A DNA stretch of 17,654 nt from Bacillota bacterium (lineage in GTDB: Bacteria > Bacillota > Clostridia > Lachnospirales > Lachnospiraceae): NCBI GenBank assembly GCA_023450835.1, contig JAEXGM010000137.1:1-17654 (forward strand), written 5' to 3'. Below are positions 9,301-16,059 of the stretch, piece after piece (position 1 is the first letter of the stretch; each line of letters begins with the position of its first letter). The position numbers and the translations under genes are program-made. The notes below the pieces were generated by a model, which saw nothing but the letters and a program-made list of their open reading frames with translations, was not told the DNA's origin and made no database searches.

Positions 9301-12081
9301 TCCCGGCTCTCCGAATATTGTCACGGGCTTGCCGGGCTTAATACTATATTCAAAGCTGTAAACACTTCCGCTTACACTGTTCTTAACAGAAACCGCCTTT
9401 ATAACGGTCGGTGCTTTAATATAGATAGCTCCGCTATATTTCTTTGATGCCGTTGAAGGCGTTGTTCCGTCTGTCGTATAGTAAATATCCGCTCCTGTTT
9501 CTGCCGCAAGTTCAACGGGGACGAAAACATCATAGGTACCGGGAGCCTGGCTTGCCTGCACTTCACCTGCTGCCGGATTAAGAGGCATTGTTTCTGCTCC
9601 CGGAAGTCCGGTATAGAGCTTGTCGGTAAAGTACATTTCGTCAATGAGATAAGTTCCTGTATTATAGAAGCCAAAGGTTACTTCTTTTATAAAAGCCAGG
9701 TCCAGATTAGAGTATCCATCCATACTGCTTAAATCCACATAATACATACTCCATTCGTTATACTTCGTGCTGCAGGTAGTCCATGCGGAAGCTTCATTTC
9801 CAAAATCGTCCTTGATAAACATTCTGGTATTGTTATAAGCCTGTTTATCCTTCACATAAAATACCAGGTATTTGGAGAGTCTTACATCTGCTGTTGTAAC
9901 CTCCTGCGGTGTTACCGTAATACTTCTCACAGTTTCCGTAGGAGAGCCGCTTAAGGTACTCATCTCGTAGGTAATGCTCTTTCCCTGGTAACTGTCTGCA
10001 CTGTTGGAGGTAACTTTTGCCCCTGTCTGGGCAATTACTTTGCCGGTTCCTTCATCAAAATTATTGAAAGGAACAACAGCACTGGCAGGAAGTGCTTTTA
10101 CATGATAGGTAAAGGTGGCTACGGCACTGCTTTCCTCATCAGACTGTCTGACAGCGGCTGCTTTTATAACAGTGTTTTCTGTAAAAGTCAGAGGTGCCTG
10201 ATACTTTGCAGAAGCTTTCGTAGGCGTACTGCCGTCTGTTGTATAGAAGATATCACAGCCTGTGGTAGTTGTAGTTAAGGTCACTCCTTCTAACTTTTCA
10301 TAAGTGCCGGAAGCATAGTTTGATTTCGGGCTTACAGGAAGAAGGTTATTGGTAAAGTAAATATCGTCGATATAATATGTTCCGGAATTCCATTCACCAA
10401 TATAGATTCCCTTTATAGCGGAACGGTCAATCTTATCAATGCCGGAAACATTACTTAGTTTTACTGCATATTCTGTCCAGGTATTCTTAATGGAACTCCC
10501 TTTATCTGTAGTCAGAGTATTAATCCAGTTAAGCCCTGTCTTGTTTCCGTCTTTATCTGCAAGTCCAAGCTTTACGGTATTGGCTCCCTGAGTATCCTTC
10601 AGCCAGAATACCAGATAAGTATATAAAGAGGTGTCTGTCTGAGTCCCTTCAACATATAAACTGCTGCTTTCCGTAGGGTCTGCGGAAGCTGTAAGGATGT
10701 AGGAAGCACTCTTTGCCCCGCTGTATTTTTCCGTATCTGTTACTGTTCCGTTGGTGACCTTAGGGGTCCCTTCAAAGTCTTCCAATACTGCTTTTTTCGG
10801 AATATTACTTGCTATAATGGTATAATTCAGAGTAAGTACCCTGCTGCTTTCCCCATCCTTGATAAAGACTGCTTTTAATACGGTGGAAGTACTTATAGTT
10901 ATCGGGGCTGTATACAAAGTTGAACCCTCTGCAGGTTTCGTTTCATTAGTTGTGTAATAGATCGCACCATCAGTCTCCGGAGCAGTCAATGTCACCTGAA
11001 AGCTTTCGGTATAATTCCCCTCTGAAACATCTGAGGTTGGCGGCGCAGGGGGCAGAATGCTGGTAAAGTAAATATCATCAATATAATAATCACCGGCATT
11101 CCACTCATATATCTTAATCTGCGTTATTTTACTTAAATCAACATTTTGGCTGCTATATTGGCTGAGAGGTACTGCAATTTCTTTCCATTGACCTTTTATG
11201 GATTTCTGTAATGGATTATTCTCATCGGTCCAGGTATCATAAGTATTCCCGTCGGCATCTGTAAGTGCCAGCTTCAAAGTATTACTGCCGGCAGTATCCT
11301 TAAGCCAGAATACAATATAATCTTTACCGGTGGCATCTATCACTTTACCAGGATTGATAATTGCTTCCCCGCCTCCTCCGCCGGTACCTTGATTGTAAAG
11401 GAAGGAGGTGCTTCCGCTGTTCTTATCTGCCTGGGTAAGCTTATTCGTTCCGTTATTGGTATTACAATAAAGGCTCTGTTCAAAATCCTGAAACATTACT
11501 TTGTTATTATTAGCATCTTCAAAATAAATACTGTCAAAGTAATAGGTTCCGTCATTCCATTCCCATACAGCTATTTCCTTAATAGCCGTTTTATTAATGC
11601 CGCTATACTGGTCCAGAGGAACTTCCAAAGTGGTCCACTGGTCTTTTACAGCTTTTGCAGCGGTATAATTGGCGGAAGCATTATTATTTGCATCAATCAG
11701 TTTTACTTCAAAATCGTTGGCACCAACTGTGTCCTTTACATGAATAACTATTTTTGTCATGCCAGACACATCAATAGCACTGCCAGACACACTCCTTACC
11801 TTGAAGTCGTTGCCCCACGCTTTGCCTTCGCTCTGCACATACTGGAGAGCTTGCTTTCCTTCGTAAACATTGGCACTGTCTCTGGTGATACTGTTTCCAT
11901 AAGCACCGGCTGTATAGTCTGTTGGTTCAAAATCTGTAAATATTACCTTATCGCTTCCCGCAGCGGATACCTTATTAGCCGTTCCCTGCCCCGGAAGACC
12001 TGCGTTGAAAACCAGGGTCAGCGTAAGTGCTGCTGCAACCCATTTTTTCCAACTCTTTCCGTTAAATATTCCTTTCTTCAT
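6307..12081 (-). CDS. Giant secreted multimodular GH5 glycoside hydrolase with CBM-like and chitobiase-C/Ig-like repeats
   Basis: I start the gene at 12081 because GGGGG lies about 5 nt upstream and a signal peptide (residues 1 to about 41, ending VSAA) begins there; the frame is open further upstream without such a site. Order by residue: CBM-like jelly rolls at 45-189, 194-340, 429-578 and 667-819, each ending in a YYIDDIYF-type motif; chitobiase-C/Ig-like units at 347-422, 585-661, 839-915, 918-994 and 999-1079, carrying YYTxDGSxP; a GH5 domain at 1083-1456 with RGTNAGGWL, DMHG, acid/base Glu1273 in DLLNEP and nucleophile Glu1366 in GEF; a Gly/Asn/Ser linker at 1468-1506; an unassigned domain at 1508-1728; and two BIG2/Ig-like units at 1741-1924. 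No sortase, dockerin or S-layer motif is seen. It should bind and cut an insoluble beta-glycan outside the cell. Substrate is undetermined. Confidence 0.95.
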   Translation of the reverse strand: MKKGIFNGKSWKKWVAAALTLTLVFNAGLPGQGTANKVSAAGSDKVIFTDFEPTDYTAGAYGNSITRDSANVYEGKQALQYVQSEGKAWGNDFKVRSVSGSAIDVSGMTKIVIHVKDTVGANDFEVKLIDANNNASANYTAAKAVKDQWTTLEVPLDQYSGINKTAIKEIAVWEWNDGTYYFDSIYFEDANNNKVMFQDFEQSLYCNTNNGTNKLTQADKNSGSTSFLYNQGTGGGGGEAIINPGKVIDATGKDYIVFWLKDTAGSNTLKLALTDADGNTYDTWTDENNPLQKSIKGQWKEIAVPLSQYSSQNVDLSKITQIKIYEWNAGDYYIDDIYFTSILPPAPPTSDVSEGNYTESFQVTLTAPETDGAIYYTTNETKPAEGSTLYTAPITISTSTVLKAVFIKDGESSRVLTLNYTIIASNIPKKAVLEDFEGTPKVTNGTVTDTEKYSGAKSASYILTASADPTESSSLYVEGTQTDTSLYTYLVFWLKDTQGANTVKLGLADKDGNKTGLNWINTLTTDKGSSIKNTWTEYAVKLSNVSGIDKIDRSAIKGIYIGEWNSGTYYIDDIYFTNNLLPVSPKSNYASGTYEKLEGVTLTTTTTGCDIFYTTDGSTPTKASAKYQAPLTFTENTVIKAAAVRQSDEESSAVATFTYHVKALPASAVVPFNNFDEGTGKVIAQTGAKVTSNSADSYQGKSITYEMSTLSGSPTETVRSITVTPQEVTTADVRLSKYLVFYVKDKQAYNNTRMFIKDDFGNEASAWTTCSTKYNEWSMYYVDLSSMDGYSNLDLAFIKEVTFGFYNTGTYLIDEMYFTDKLYTGLPGAETMPLNPAAGEVQASQAPGTYDVFVPVELAAETGADIYYTTDGTTPSTASKKYSGAIYIKAPTVIKAVSVKNSVSGSVYSFEYSIKPGKPVTIFGEPGTYTGSVIVALRSSEDNTPVYYTLDGSEPTTSSIRYNSPFRIEETTTLKAIGYDNGAASDAKTFEYIIQGTEAGVKAVKSSLPAGTYGAARTLTLTSGTAGAQIRYTTNGSNPTASSPLYTGTITVSASTTVKAIAVLDSKVSSISEYQYTIKTGPSNFLKADGKKIRNNYGTGDEVILRGTNAGGWLVTENWQCPLDAKDMLTMINVFTERFGKEKAAELIKQYQDNWWTSEDFDLVKAEGINILRLPITYFEMLNDDGSLKTTAFERLDWFINEAKKRDIYVMIDMHGAVGSQNGKDHSGDTTIADIGNFYGNEENISKTVALWKEIAKRYKNEPMVCGYDLLNEPSATKLVQYDVYDRLYKAIREVDKDHMIFIQGIWNPTDLPDPSLYGWENVVYQYHFYQWSGLTDAKVQSDFIKDKIKMIKETTNYDVPSFIGEFTFFSNPDSWKQCMDLIEAEGYGYTTWTFKVSDGGEGSSWGIYTGKSNPVLINTDSFDTIMNKWSTIDTATGFTRNAKFADVLKPYFTKNIPLAVPYSEASGENPGGGDNGGGDNSGSGNSGSGNSGNNSGGNQNGNSSNTVTVPTVSDIQIKDGKAVITMSLSKAELQKAAEGKEKLTVSAALPESELAAQIKSGKDISIRLDLTPAFSISNVEVDKVLLTSNLLTQIAAAQKSADITIVLKDAVLNWHFDGELLKASKRPVTDINLMGQMSVVNITGSGTAQKGLVISFNHSGLLPSTAVITLSADTLIKEAGLTVGSNAFVYYRDRTSGKLLEIPNNNVKVGSDGIRIPITHCSDYVILAEKPDKTLLVSLLDQIKVSIDKVPVYVKGTTGNTKTIKVTLPQTLVKTGSSTVKDSGVETVAITYASSDKSIATVDKNGKVTGKKAGKVTITVTAKLADGISKTVKTSVTVKNAWLEVVKAPGTIKSGKTGSFSIALHGYKNSDITWRTVKKGIATVGVNSGKTAVKVTGSSVGKDTLIILAGGKRVKSIAVAVTK
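7564..7680 (-). repeat. Low-complexity Gly/Asn/Ser linker coding repeat
   Basis: Short units coding for GGGDN, SGSGN and NSGGN recur within the large GH5 gene, after the catalytic domain. Such linkers separate enzyme and accessory modules in secreted glycosidases. Simple codon repeats like these are prone to length change between strains. Confidence 0.85.
8845..11949 (-). repeat. Array of internal domain repeats in the GH5 gene (4 CBM-like, 5 chitobiase-C)
   Basis: CBM-like units lie at about 11515-11949, 11062-11502, 10348-10797 and 9625-10083. Chitobiase-C units lie at about 10816-11043, 10099-10329, 9337-9567, 9100-9330 and 8845-9087. Their ends retain nucleotide similarity, for example the stretches coding for YYIDDIYF, which points to internal duplication. 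The order is CBM, CBM, CHB, CBM, CHB, CBM, CHB, CHB, CHB. Confidence 0.8.
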
Positions 12082-12230
12082 AATTACCCCCGATATATAT
12101 TTTTTTGTACTTGCATTATCAATGGTAAGAAATTTCATCCTGTTTGTATATTTTAAATACATTTTATTAGTGTAATTATATATTTTTACAGTATTGTAAT
12201 TTTATAACTTTATTGTAAAAACCAAAAGAA
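12082..12230 (-). promoter_or_regulatory. AT-rich upstream region of the large GH5 gene
   Basis: This 149-nt stretch must carry the promoter of the large GH5 gene, because a terminator closes it on the far side. TATAAT occurs on the minus strand at 12180-12175 without a good -35 box. TTGATA with a 17-nt spacer and TATATA occurs close to the start codon but would leave almost no leader. I cannot choose between them. Confidence 0.3.
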
Positions 12231-12276
12231 AAGCCGGCTGACGTATTATAACTCTATACGCTGGCCGGCTTCTTTT
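12231..12276 (-). terminator. Strong intrinsic terminator after the GNAT gene, possibly bidirectional
   Basis: AAGCCGGC (12231-12238) pairs with GCCGGCTT (12264-12271). An inner CGTAT/ATACG stem extends it across a 3-nt internal loop. On the minus strand TTTTCTTTT follows; on the plus strand CTTTTT follows. It begins 24 nt after the GNAT stop codon and insulates the large GH5 gene from upstream transcription. Confidence 0.85.
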
Positions 12277-12294
12277 TAATAACAATTGTAATTT

Positions 12295-12798
12295 TTAAAT
12301 AATATCTTTCTCCATAATATAATCGTCCATTACATAACCATTCCCGATATCACTTACCTGTGACTTTGTAACATGAAAACCGAATTTCTCATATACCTTG
12401 ATGGTGTTTTCATTATTCCGGTTAACAGTGAGCCAGATTTTCTTTATCCCTCTTTGCTTACAAAGCTCTGTCATGAAATCCATTGCTTCTCTGGCATAAC
12501 CCTTTCCCCTGTTTTCTTTCAATATGTAGAATTTGCTGAGAAAAAGAGAGTCTTCCGGTGTTTCCCTTATTCCAATGTATCCGGCAATGGTATCTTCCGG
12601 TTTTAATAAATAATATTCATATCCTTGATTCTCGATCTGGTCGTTAATTGCGTCTGCCGATTGGAACTTACTCACCATATAATCGATTTGCTCTTTGGTA
12701 ATTATCTGAATATAATACTCGTTCCATATCTTAAGGGCAGCCTGTGCTAACTGTTCAATATCCTCTCCGGATATTACTTTTACTATTAGTAGTTTCAT
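12295..12798 (-). CDS. GNAT-family N-acetyltransferase
   Basis: The 167-residue protein has the GNAT fold. The acetyl-CoA pyrophosphate loop is at residues 97-102 (RGKGYA), after the strand FLSKFYIL. The late motif VNRNNENTIKVYEKFGF spans 125-141. The ATG at 12798 is chosen because AAAGGAG lies 6 nt upstream; an in-frame ATG 14 codons earlier falls inside a repeat and has no ribosome site. It transfers an acetyl group from acetyl-CoA to an amine, but the acceptor cannot be inferred. It is followed by a strong terminator and preceded by the tandem repeat at 12821-13013, which would form its mRNA leader or the tail of the deacetylase message. Confidence 0.9.
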   Translation of the reverse strand: MKLLIVKVISGEDIEQLAQAALKIWNEYYIQIITKEQIDYMVSKFQSADAINDQIENQGYEYYLLKPEDTIAGYIGIRETPEDSLFLSKFYILKENRGKGYAREAMDFMTELCKQRGIKKIWLTVNRNNENTIKVYEKFGFHVTKSQVSDIGNGYVMDDYIMEKDII

Positions 12799-12820
12799 TA
12801 TTTCTCCTTTCGCAGCTATA

Positions 12821-13013
12821 GTTTGAAAAATGCGCTGCATTTTACAAACTTTTTATTTAAGCAGTATCGTGCAGACTGCTGACAGTCTGCTGCAGGTCTG
12901 CGATATGCACGGGCATTAGTTTAAAAAATACGCTGCATTTTACAAACTTTTTATTTTGGCAGTATCATGCAGGCTGCTGGCAGTCTGCTGCAAACCTGCG
13001 ATATGTATGAGAT
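12821..13013. repeat. Two tandem ~98-bp repeats with conserved hairpins
   Basis: Copy A (12821-12918) and copy B (12919-13013) align without gaps. There are about ten differences over the first 86 bases, then the copies diverge. Each contains an AT-rich stem (GTTTGTAAAATGC against a matching arm on the minus strand) and a second, GC-rich stem built from GCAGAC...GTCTGC in copy A and GCAGG...CCTGC in copy B. The unit occurs nowhere else in the window by eye. Confidence 0.8.
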
Positions 13014-13030
13014 TCGTGTGAATTATACTT

Positions 13031-13924
13031 TCATCTGATAGTCTTTTTTACGTCCTTTAAGAGTTCATTAATAGGGTAGTTGTGTGAACGGCATATTCTT
13101 TTTAATCGAAAAAGTGTCTCTTTGTCATTTGTAAGTTTATTGATGCCGTAATCACAGGTCAGTGCTGCTTTAAATCCGAGTTTTTTTATAATATCAATGG
13201 TATTATCATTGTATTCTCCGTAAGGAATTGTAAATGTAGTAGGTGCTGTTCCGGTCATTTCAACAATTTCCTGCTGAAGCTTCATGACATCTTCAGAAAG
13301 CACGGCTTCATATTCCTCCGATGATTCGCCTCTTTTTTGTTTACAGCCCACTCTGCCTGCCCGGGTCGAATGAAGATTATATGTATGATTTTGTATTTCA
13401 ATCAATCCTGATTGAAGCATTTCCTCTAACAGAGGCCAGGTAAGATGAGCATATTCCAGATGGTCATCTCCCACCCTGGTAAAATCATCGGTGCTCTTGC
13501 CAATAATGGACAGCACAATTTTTGCTTGATATTTCTGCATCAGCGGATAGGCATACCGATAAGTTGTAAGATAACCGTCATCAAAGGTCAACATTATCGG
13601 ATTCTCCGGAAGAGGCTTTCCATCATAAACATAATCAATAACATCCTTCATGGTGACGGTTGTGTAATTATTCTCTTGCAGATACTTCAGGTCACTTTCA
13701 AATTCTCCGGGATTAATGATATCCTTGCCTGAGTTGCTCTTTTTAATATCATGATACATGATAATCGGCAGATATACACTTTCCGTTTTTTCTTCGGCAG
13801 CTTCGGATTGAGAGGATAATGCGGCCTGCCAGGAATTCTTGGTTTGATTAATTAACGGCAGTGTTAGGAAGAATAAGATAACTGCCAGGATAAGGCTTAC
13901 TAACAGATTTTTTTTATTAGACAT
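13031..13924 (-). CDS. Membrane-anchored NodB-type polysaccharide deacetylase
   Basis: The 297-residue protein has an N-terminal membrane anchor or uncleaved signal (about residues 6-25), a short acidic stalk, and a NodB homology domain. Motif 1, TFDDGY, is at 113-118 (metal and base Asp residues). Motif 2, NHTYNLH, is at 179-185 (metal-binding His), spaced as in the PgaB/IcaB-like branch. A later motif is TIPYGEYN at 232-239. It should act outside the membrane and remove N-acetyl groups from a polysaccharide such as peptidoglycan or poly-N-acetylglucosamine, or esters from a glycan. The ATG at 13924 has AGGTG 7 nt upstream; an in-frame TTG two codons earlier is too close to that site. It lies between purine nucleoside phosphorylase and the tandem repeats, with no obvious functional partner. 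Confidence 0.9.
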   Translation of the reverse strand: MSNKKNLLVSLILAVILFFLTLPLINQTKNSWQAALSSQSEAAEEKTESVYLPIIMYHDIKKSNSGKDIINPGEFESDLKYLQENNYTTVTMKDVIDYVYDGKPLPENPIMLTFDDGYLTTYRYAYPLMQKYQAKIVLSIIGKSTDDFTRVGDDHLEYAHLTWPLLEEMLQSGLIEIQNHTYNLHSTRAGRVGCKQKRGESSEEYEAVLSEDVMKLQQEIVEMTGTAPTTFTIPYGEYNDNTIDIIKKLGFKAALTCDYGINKLTNDKETLFRLKRICRSHNYPINELLKDVKKTIR

Positions 13925-14009
13925 ATACAAGCACCTATAAACCGATTATTACAATATATGTTTTTAACTCTGCTTTATCCCTCTTAATTAAAATTGAACC
14001 GAAGGCCCT

Positions 14010-14822
14010 TTACAGCCCTTCTATTACCTCCTCTAATAATAAGCTCAGGTCTTTCGATGCTTTGTTAGCGGTTTCAATAACTCTTTCGTGAGAATGTTTT
14101 ACCTTCTGAATACCTGTTGCCATATTAGTTATGACTGCTAAACCAAGTACCTTGATTCCAAGATAATTTGCGGCTATCGTTTCCGGCACTGTAGACATTC
14201 CCACTGCGTCTGCGCCAAGAGTTCGAATCATTCTGATTTCCGCGGCAGTTTCATAGTATGGTCCGGGAAAACCTGCATATACTCCTTCCCCAAAAGGTAA
14301 CTGGTTCTTTTCTGCAACTTTTCTCGCCTGCTCCAGCAGTTCCAGGCTATAGGGTTCTGTCATATCCGGAAATCTGGGGCCAAATCTCTCATCATTCATA
14401 CCAATTAGCGGATTTGAAGGCATCAGGTTAATAAAATCGGATATTAACATAATGGTCCCCGGTACAAAACTTTCATTAATTCCCCCGCAGGCATTGGTAA
14501 GAATCAATTTAGTGATTCCCAGAAGCTTCATAACAAATACCGGATAGGCTACCTCTTTCATAGAATAGCCTTCAAAAAAATGAAACCTTCCCTGCATGAT
14601 CAGCACCGGAGTTCCCGACAGTTTGCCCACTACTATTCTGCCGGCATGTCCTTTTACAGTAGAAGTCGGAAAATTCGGTATATCCTCATACTCTACTGTT
14701 TCTTTCTCCGTAAGGGACTCAACGATATCACCAAGGCCTGATCCCAGTACTACTGCTAACTTAGGCTCCAGTTTTATCCTGCTCCTGATGTACTCTGCGG
14801 ATTCTAATACTTTTTCGTACAT
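14010..14822 (-). CDS. punA: Purine nucleoside phosphorylase (trimeric PNP type)
   Basis: The 270-residue protein has the length and motifs of the trimeric inosine/guanosine phosphorylase family, which cleaves purine (deoxy)nucleosides with phosphate to a base and (deoxy)ribose-1-phosphate in cytoplasmic salvage. Visible motifs are GSGLG (27-31, phosphate site), HAGR (59-62), GRFHFFEG (78-85), TNACGG (109-114), GPYYET (187-192), GMSTVPE (208-214) and the base-contacting Asn233 in VITN. GAGGTGA lies 5 nt before the ATG. A hairpin overlapping the stop codon (GAAGG/CCTTC) is too weakly T-tailed to call a terminator, so some read-through into the deacetylase gene is possible. No other nucleoside genes are adjacent. 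Confidence 0.95.
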   Translation of the reverse strand: MYEKVLESAEYIRSRIKLEPKLAVVLGSGLGDIVESLTEKETVEYEDIPNFPTSTVKGHAGRIVVGKLSGTPVLIMQGRFHFFEGYSMKEVAYPVFVMKLLGITKLILTNACGGINESFVPGTIMLISDFINLMPSNPLIGMNDERFGPRFPDMTEPYSLELLEQARKVAEKNQLPFGEGVYAGFPGPYYETAAEIRMIRTLGADAVGMSTVPETIAANYLGIKVLGLAVITNMATGIQKVKHSHERVIETANKASKDLSLLLEEVIEGL

Positions 14823-15060
14823 GTTTCACCTCATATCTGCGTTGATTACCCTGCTTTCAATGTGATTATGCTTTTGGTAATCCATTCTTACGCATTTTTA
14901 CTTTTTATTTTTTCAATAGATAGCTGCCATTTAAATTCCTGCATTTTTCTTAATGCTTATATTAATTATATGTTATTTTCTTCTCCTTCGCAAATAACAA
15001 TTCGTCTTCTTTACATTTATTATAAATTTACATTCGAAATTAATTTATTCAATTTTATAT

Positions 15061-15094
15061 TTAATAATATTAATAAAAATATAAATATTATTAA
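15061..15094. repeat. AT-only 11-bp inverted repeat upstream of the DUF2089 promoter
   Basis: TTAATAATATT (15061-15071) and its exact reverse complement AATATTATTAA (15084-15094) flank a 12-nt centre, 8 bp upstream of the -35 box. The position suits an UP element or a regulator site. In such AT-rich sequence chance is a real alternative. Confidence 0.35.
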
Positions 15095-15102
15095 TTCAAT
15101 CA

Positions 15103-15131
15103 TTGACATAATTAATTTATGGTAGTATATT
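15103..15131 (+). promoter_or_regulatory. Near-consensus sigma-A promoter of the DUF2089 operon
   Basis: TTGACA (15103-15108), a 17-nt spacer, then TATATT (15126-15131) give a strong match to the vegetative consensus. The expected start is near 15138, leaving a ~24-nt leader with AAGGAGG at 15147-15153 and the ATG at 15162. Confidence 0.85.
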
Positions 15132-15161
15132 GTAATAAATAAACACAAGGAGGTATTTTCC

Positions 15162-15557
15162 ATGAAGTACAAAGCTCCCGGCAATTGTCCTGTGTGTGGT
15201 GAAAAGCTTTCCATTACAAAGCTCGGCTGTCCCAAGTGTCATACCTCACTGGAGGGAAACTTTGAACCCTGTGAATTCTGCCGCTTACCGGCTGAGGATT
15301 TGGAATTTGCAAAGGTATTTATAAAATGCAGGGGTAATATTAAGGATGTTGAAAAGGAACTTGGTATTTCATATCCCACCGTCAGGGGTAAATTAGACTC
15401 CGTAATCCGAAACCTTGGCTTTGAAGTCTCCTCAAAAGAAGCAGTCAGGGACAATGATTTACTAAAAGAAGCTAAAAATGATATATTAGAACAGCTCTCC
15501 CGCGGAGAGATAACTCCAAAGGAAGCTACAGAAAAGATTAAGAAATTAACTATATAA
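15162..15557 (+). CDS. DUF2089-family zinc-ribbon protein with helix-turn-helix and SHOCT-like tail
   Basis: The 131-residue protein starts with three CxxC pairs (Cys9/12, Cys23/26, Cys37/40), a zinc-ribbon-like arrangement. A helix-turn-helix-like segment at about 58-84 follows (IKDVEKELGISYPTVRGKLD), then a helical tail at 107-131 (ILEQLSRGEITPKEATEKIK) that looks like a SHOCT-type hairpin. This is the DUF2089 layout, whose function is unknown. The zinc ribbon plus HTH suggests DNA binding and autoregulation of the operon, which is inference. The ribosome site AAGGAGG is strong, at 8 nt spacing. It is the first of four genes and the next protein opens with the same kind of helical hairpin. 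Confidence 0.9.
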   Translation: MKYKAPGNCPVCGEKLSITKLGCPKCHTSLEGNFEPCEFCRLPAEDLEFAKVFIKCRGNIKDVEKELGISYPTVRGKLDSVIRNLGFEVSSKEAVRDNDLLKEAKNDILEQLSRGEITPKEATEKIKKLTI

Positions 15558-15603
15558 ACCAGAATCAAATAAATAATGTGATATCGGAGGTCAATGTAAA
15601 ATT

Positions 15604-16059
15604 ATGGATGAACAATTAAGAATTCTGGAAATGATTGAAAAAGGACAGATTACTTCTGCTGAAGGCCTGGAACTTCTGGAAGCCTTGGGAAGCACCAAAG
15701 AAACCAACGAATCTGCATCTCAAAATATTACTGTGCAAAATCCGGTTATCAGAAAATCCAACTACAAATTTTTGAAAATTAAAGTTTCTTCTGATAACAA
15801 GACACTTAATGTCAGCGTCAACGTTCCTATCGGACTTATTACAACTCTCGGTGAAGTCGCCGGTAAAGTATTAACGCATATCCCCCCTGATGCAAGGGCC
15901 AAGATGGAAAGTAAAGGAGTTTATATATCAGATATTGACTTTCAGAGTATTATCCGTGAGCTATTAAACGGAACTCTGGATGATCCCAATATTGTTGATG
16001 TGGAAGCTTGGGATGATGACAGTCAAAGTATGATAAAGGTTAAAATATATGTTGAATAG
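15604..16059 (+). CDS. SHOCT-like domain protein, possible envelope-stress component
   Basis: The 151-residue protein has an N-terminal SHOCT-like helical hairpin (residues 2-28, LRILEMIEKGQITSAEGLEL), a polar linker (about 29-50), and an alpha/beta domain at 54-151 (KFLKIKVSSDNKTLNVSVNV, ending in VEAWDDDSQSMIKVKIYVE). The N-terminal module resembles the one that opens B. subtilis YvlB. No signal peptide or membrane helix is seen, so it is probably cytoplasmic. GGAGG at 15586-15590 lies 13 nt before this ATG, which is long. A nearer ATG at 15594 is followed directly by TAA, forming a start-stop pair between ribosome site and true start. The gene follows DUF2089 by 46 nt and overlaps the next gene. 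Confidence 0.85.
   Translation: MDEQLRILEMIEKGQITSAEGLELLEALGSTKETNESASQNITVQNPVIRKSNYKFLKIKVSSDNKTLNVSVNVPIGLITTLGEVAGKVLTHIPPDARAKMESKGVYISDIDFQSIIRELLNGTLDDPNIVDVEAWDDDSQSMIKVKIYVE

Larger units (their letters stand above)
14823..15161. other. AT-rich divergent intergenic region
   Basis: This 339-nt gap separates the minus-strand phosphorylase from the plus-strand DUF2089 operon. It becomes extremely AT-rich from about 15000 on and holds an AT-only inverted repeat (15061-15094) and the operon promoter (15103-15131). I see no RNA gene. A phosphorylase promoter must lie in the left part, but no convincing -35/-10 pair is visible. Short open frames here are AT-rich noise. Confidence 0.6.

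Noticed and set aside
11389..12156. Plus-strand open frame of 255 codons
   Set aside because: It lies wholly antisense to the signal peptide, CBM-like units and linker of the large GH5 gene, has an odd composition and no ribosome site; the minus-strand frame has clear domains.
12799..12840. N-terminal extension of the GNAT protein
   Set aside because: The upstream ATG lies inside the tandem repeat without a ribosome site, whereas AAAGGAG stands before the ATG at 12798.
12821..13013. CRISPR-like array
   Set aside because: There are only two abutting long copies with no regular spacers; it is a tandem repeat.
14823..15102. tRNA, small RNA or riboswitch in the long intergenic region
   Set aside because: No cloverleaf, conserved riboswitch core or GC-rich stem is visible; the stretch is simply AT-rich.
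15020..15235. Minus-strand open frame upstream of DUF2089
   Set aside because: It crosses the DUF2089 promoter and 5' coding end, and most of it is AT-rich Ile/Leu noise.
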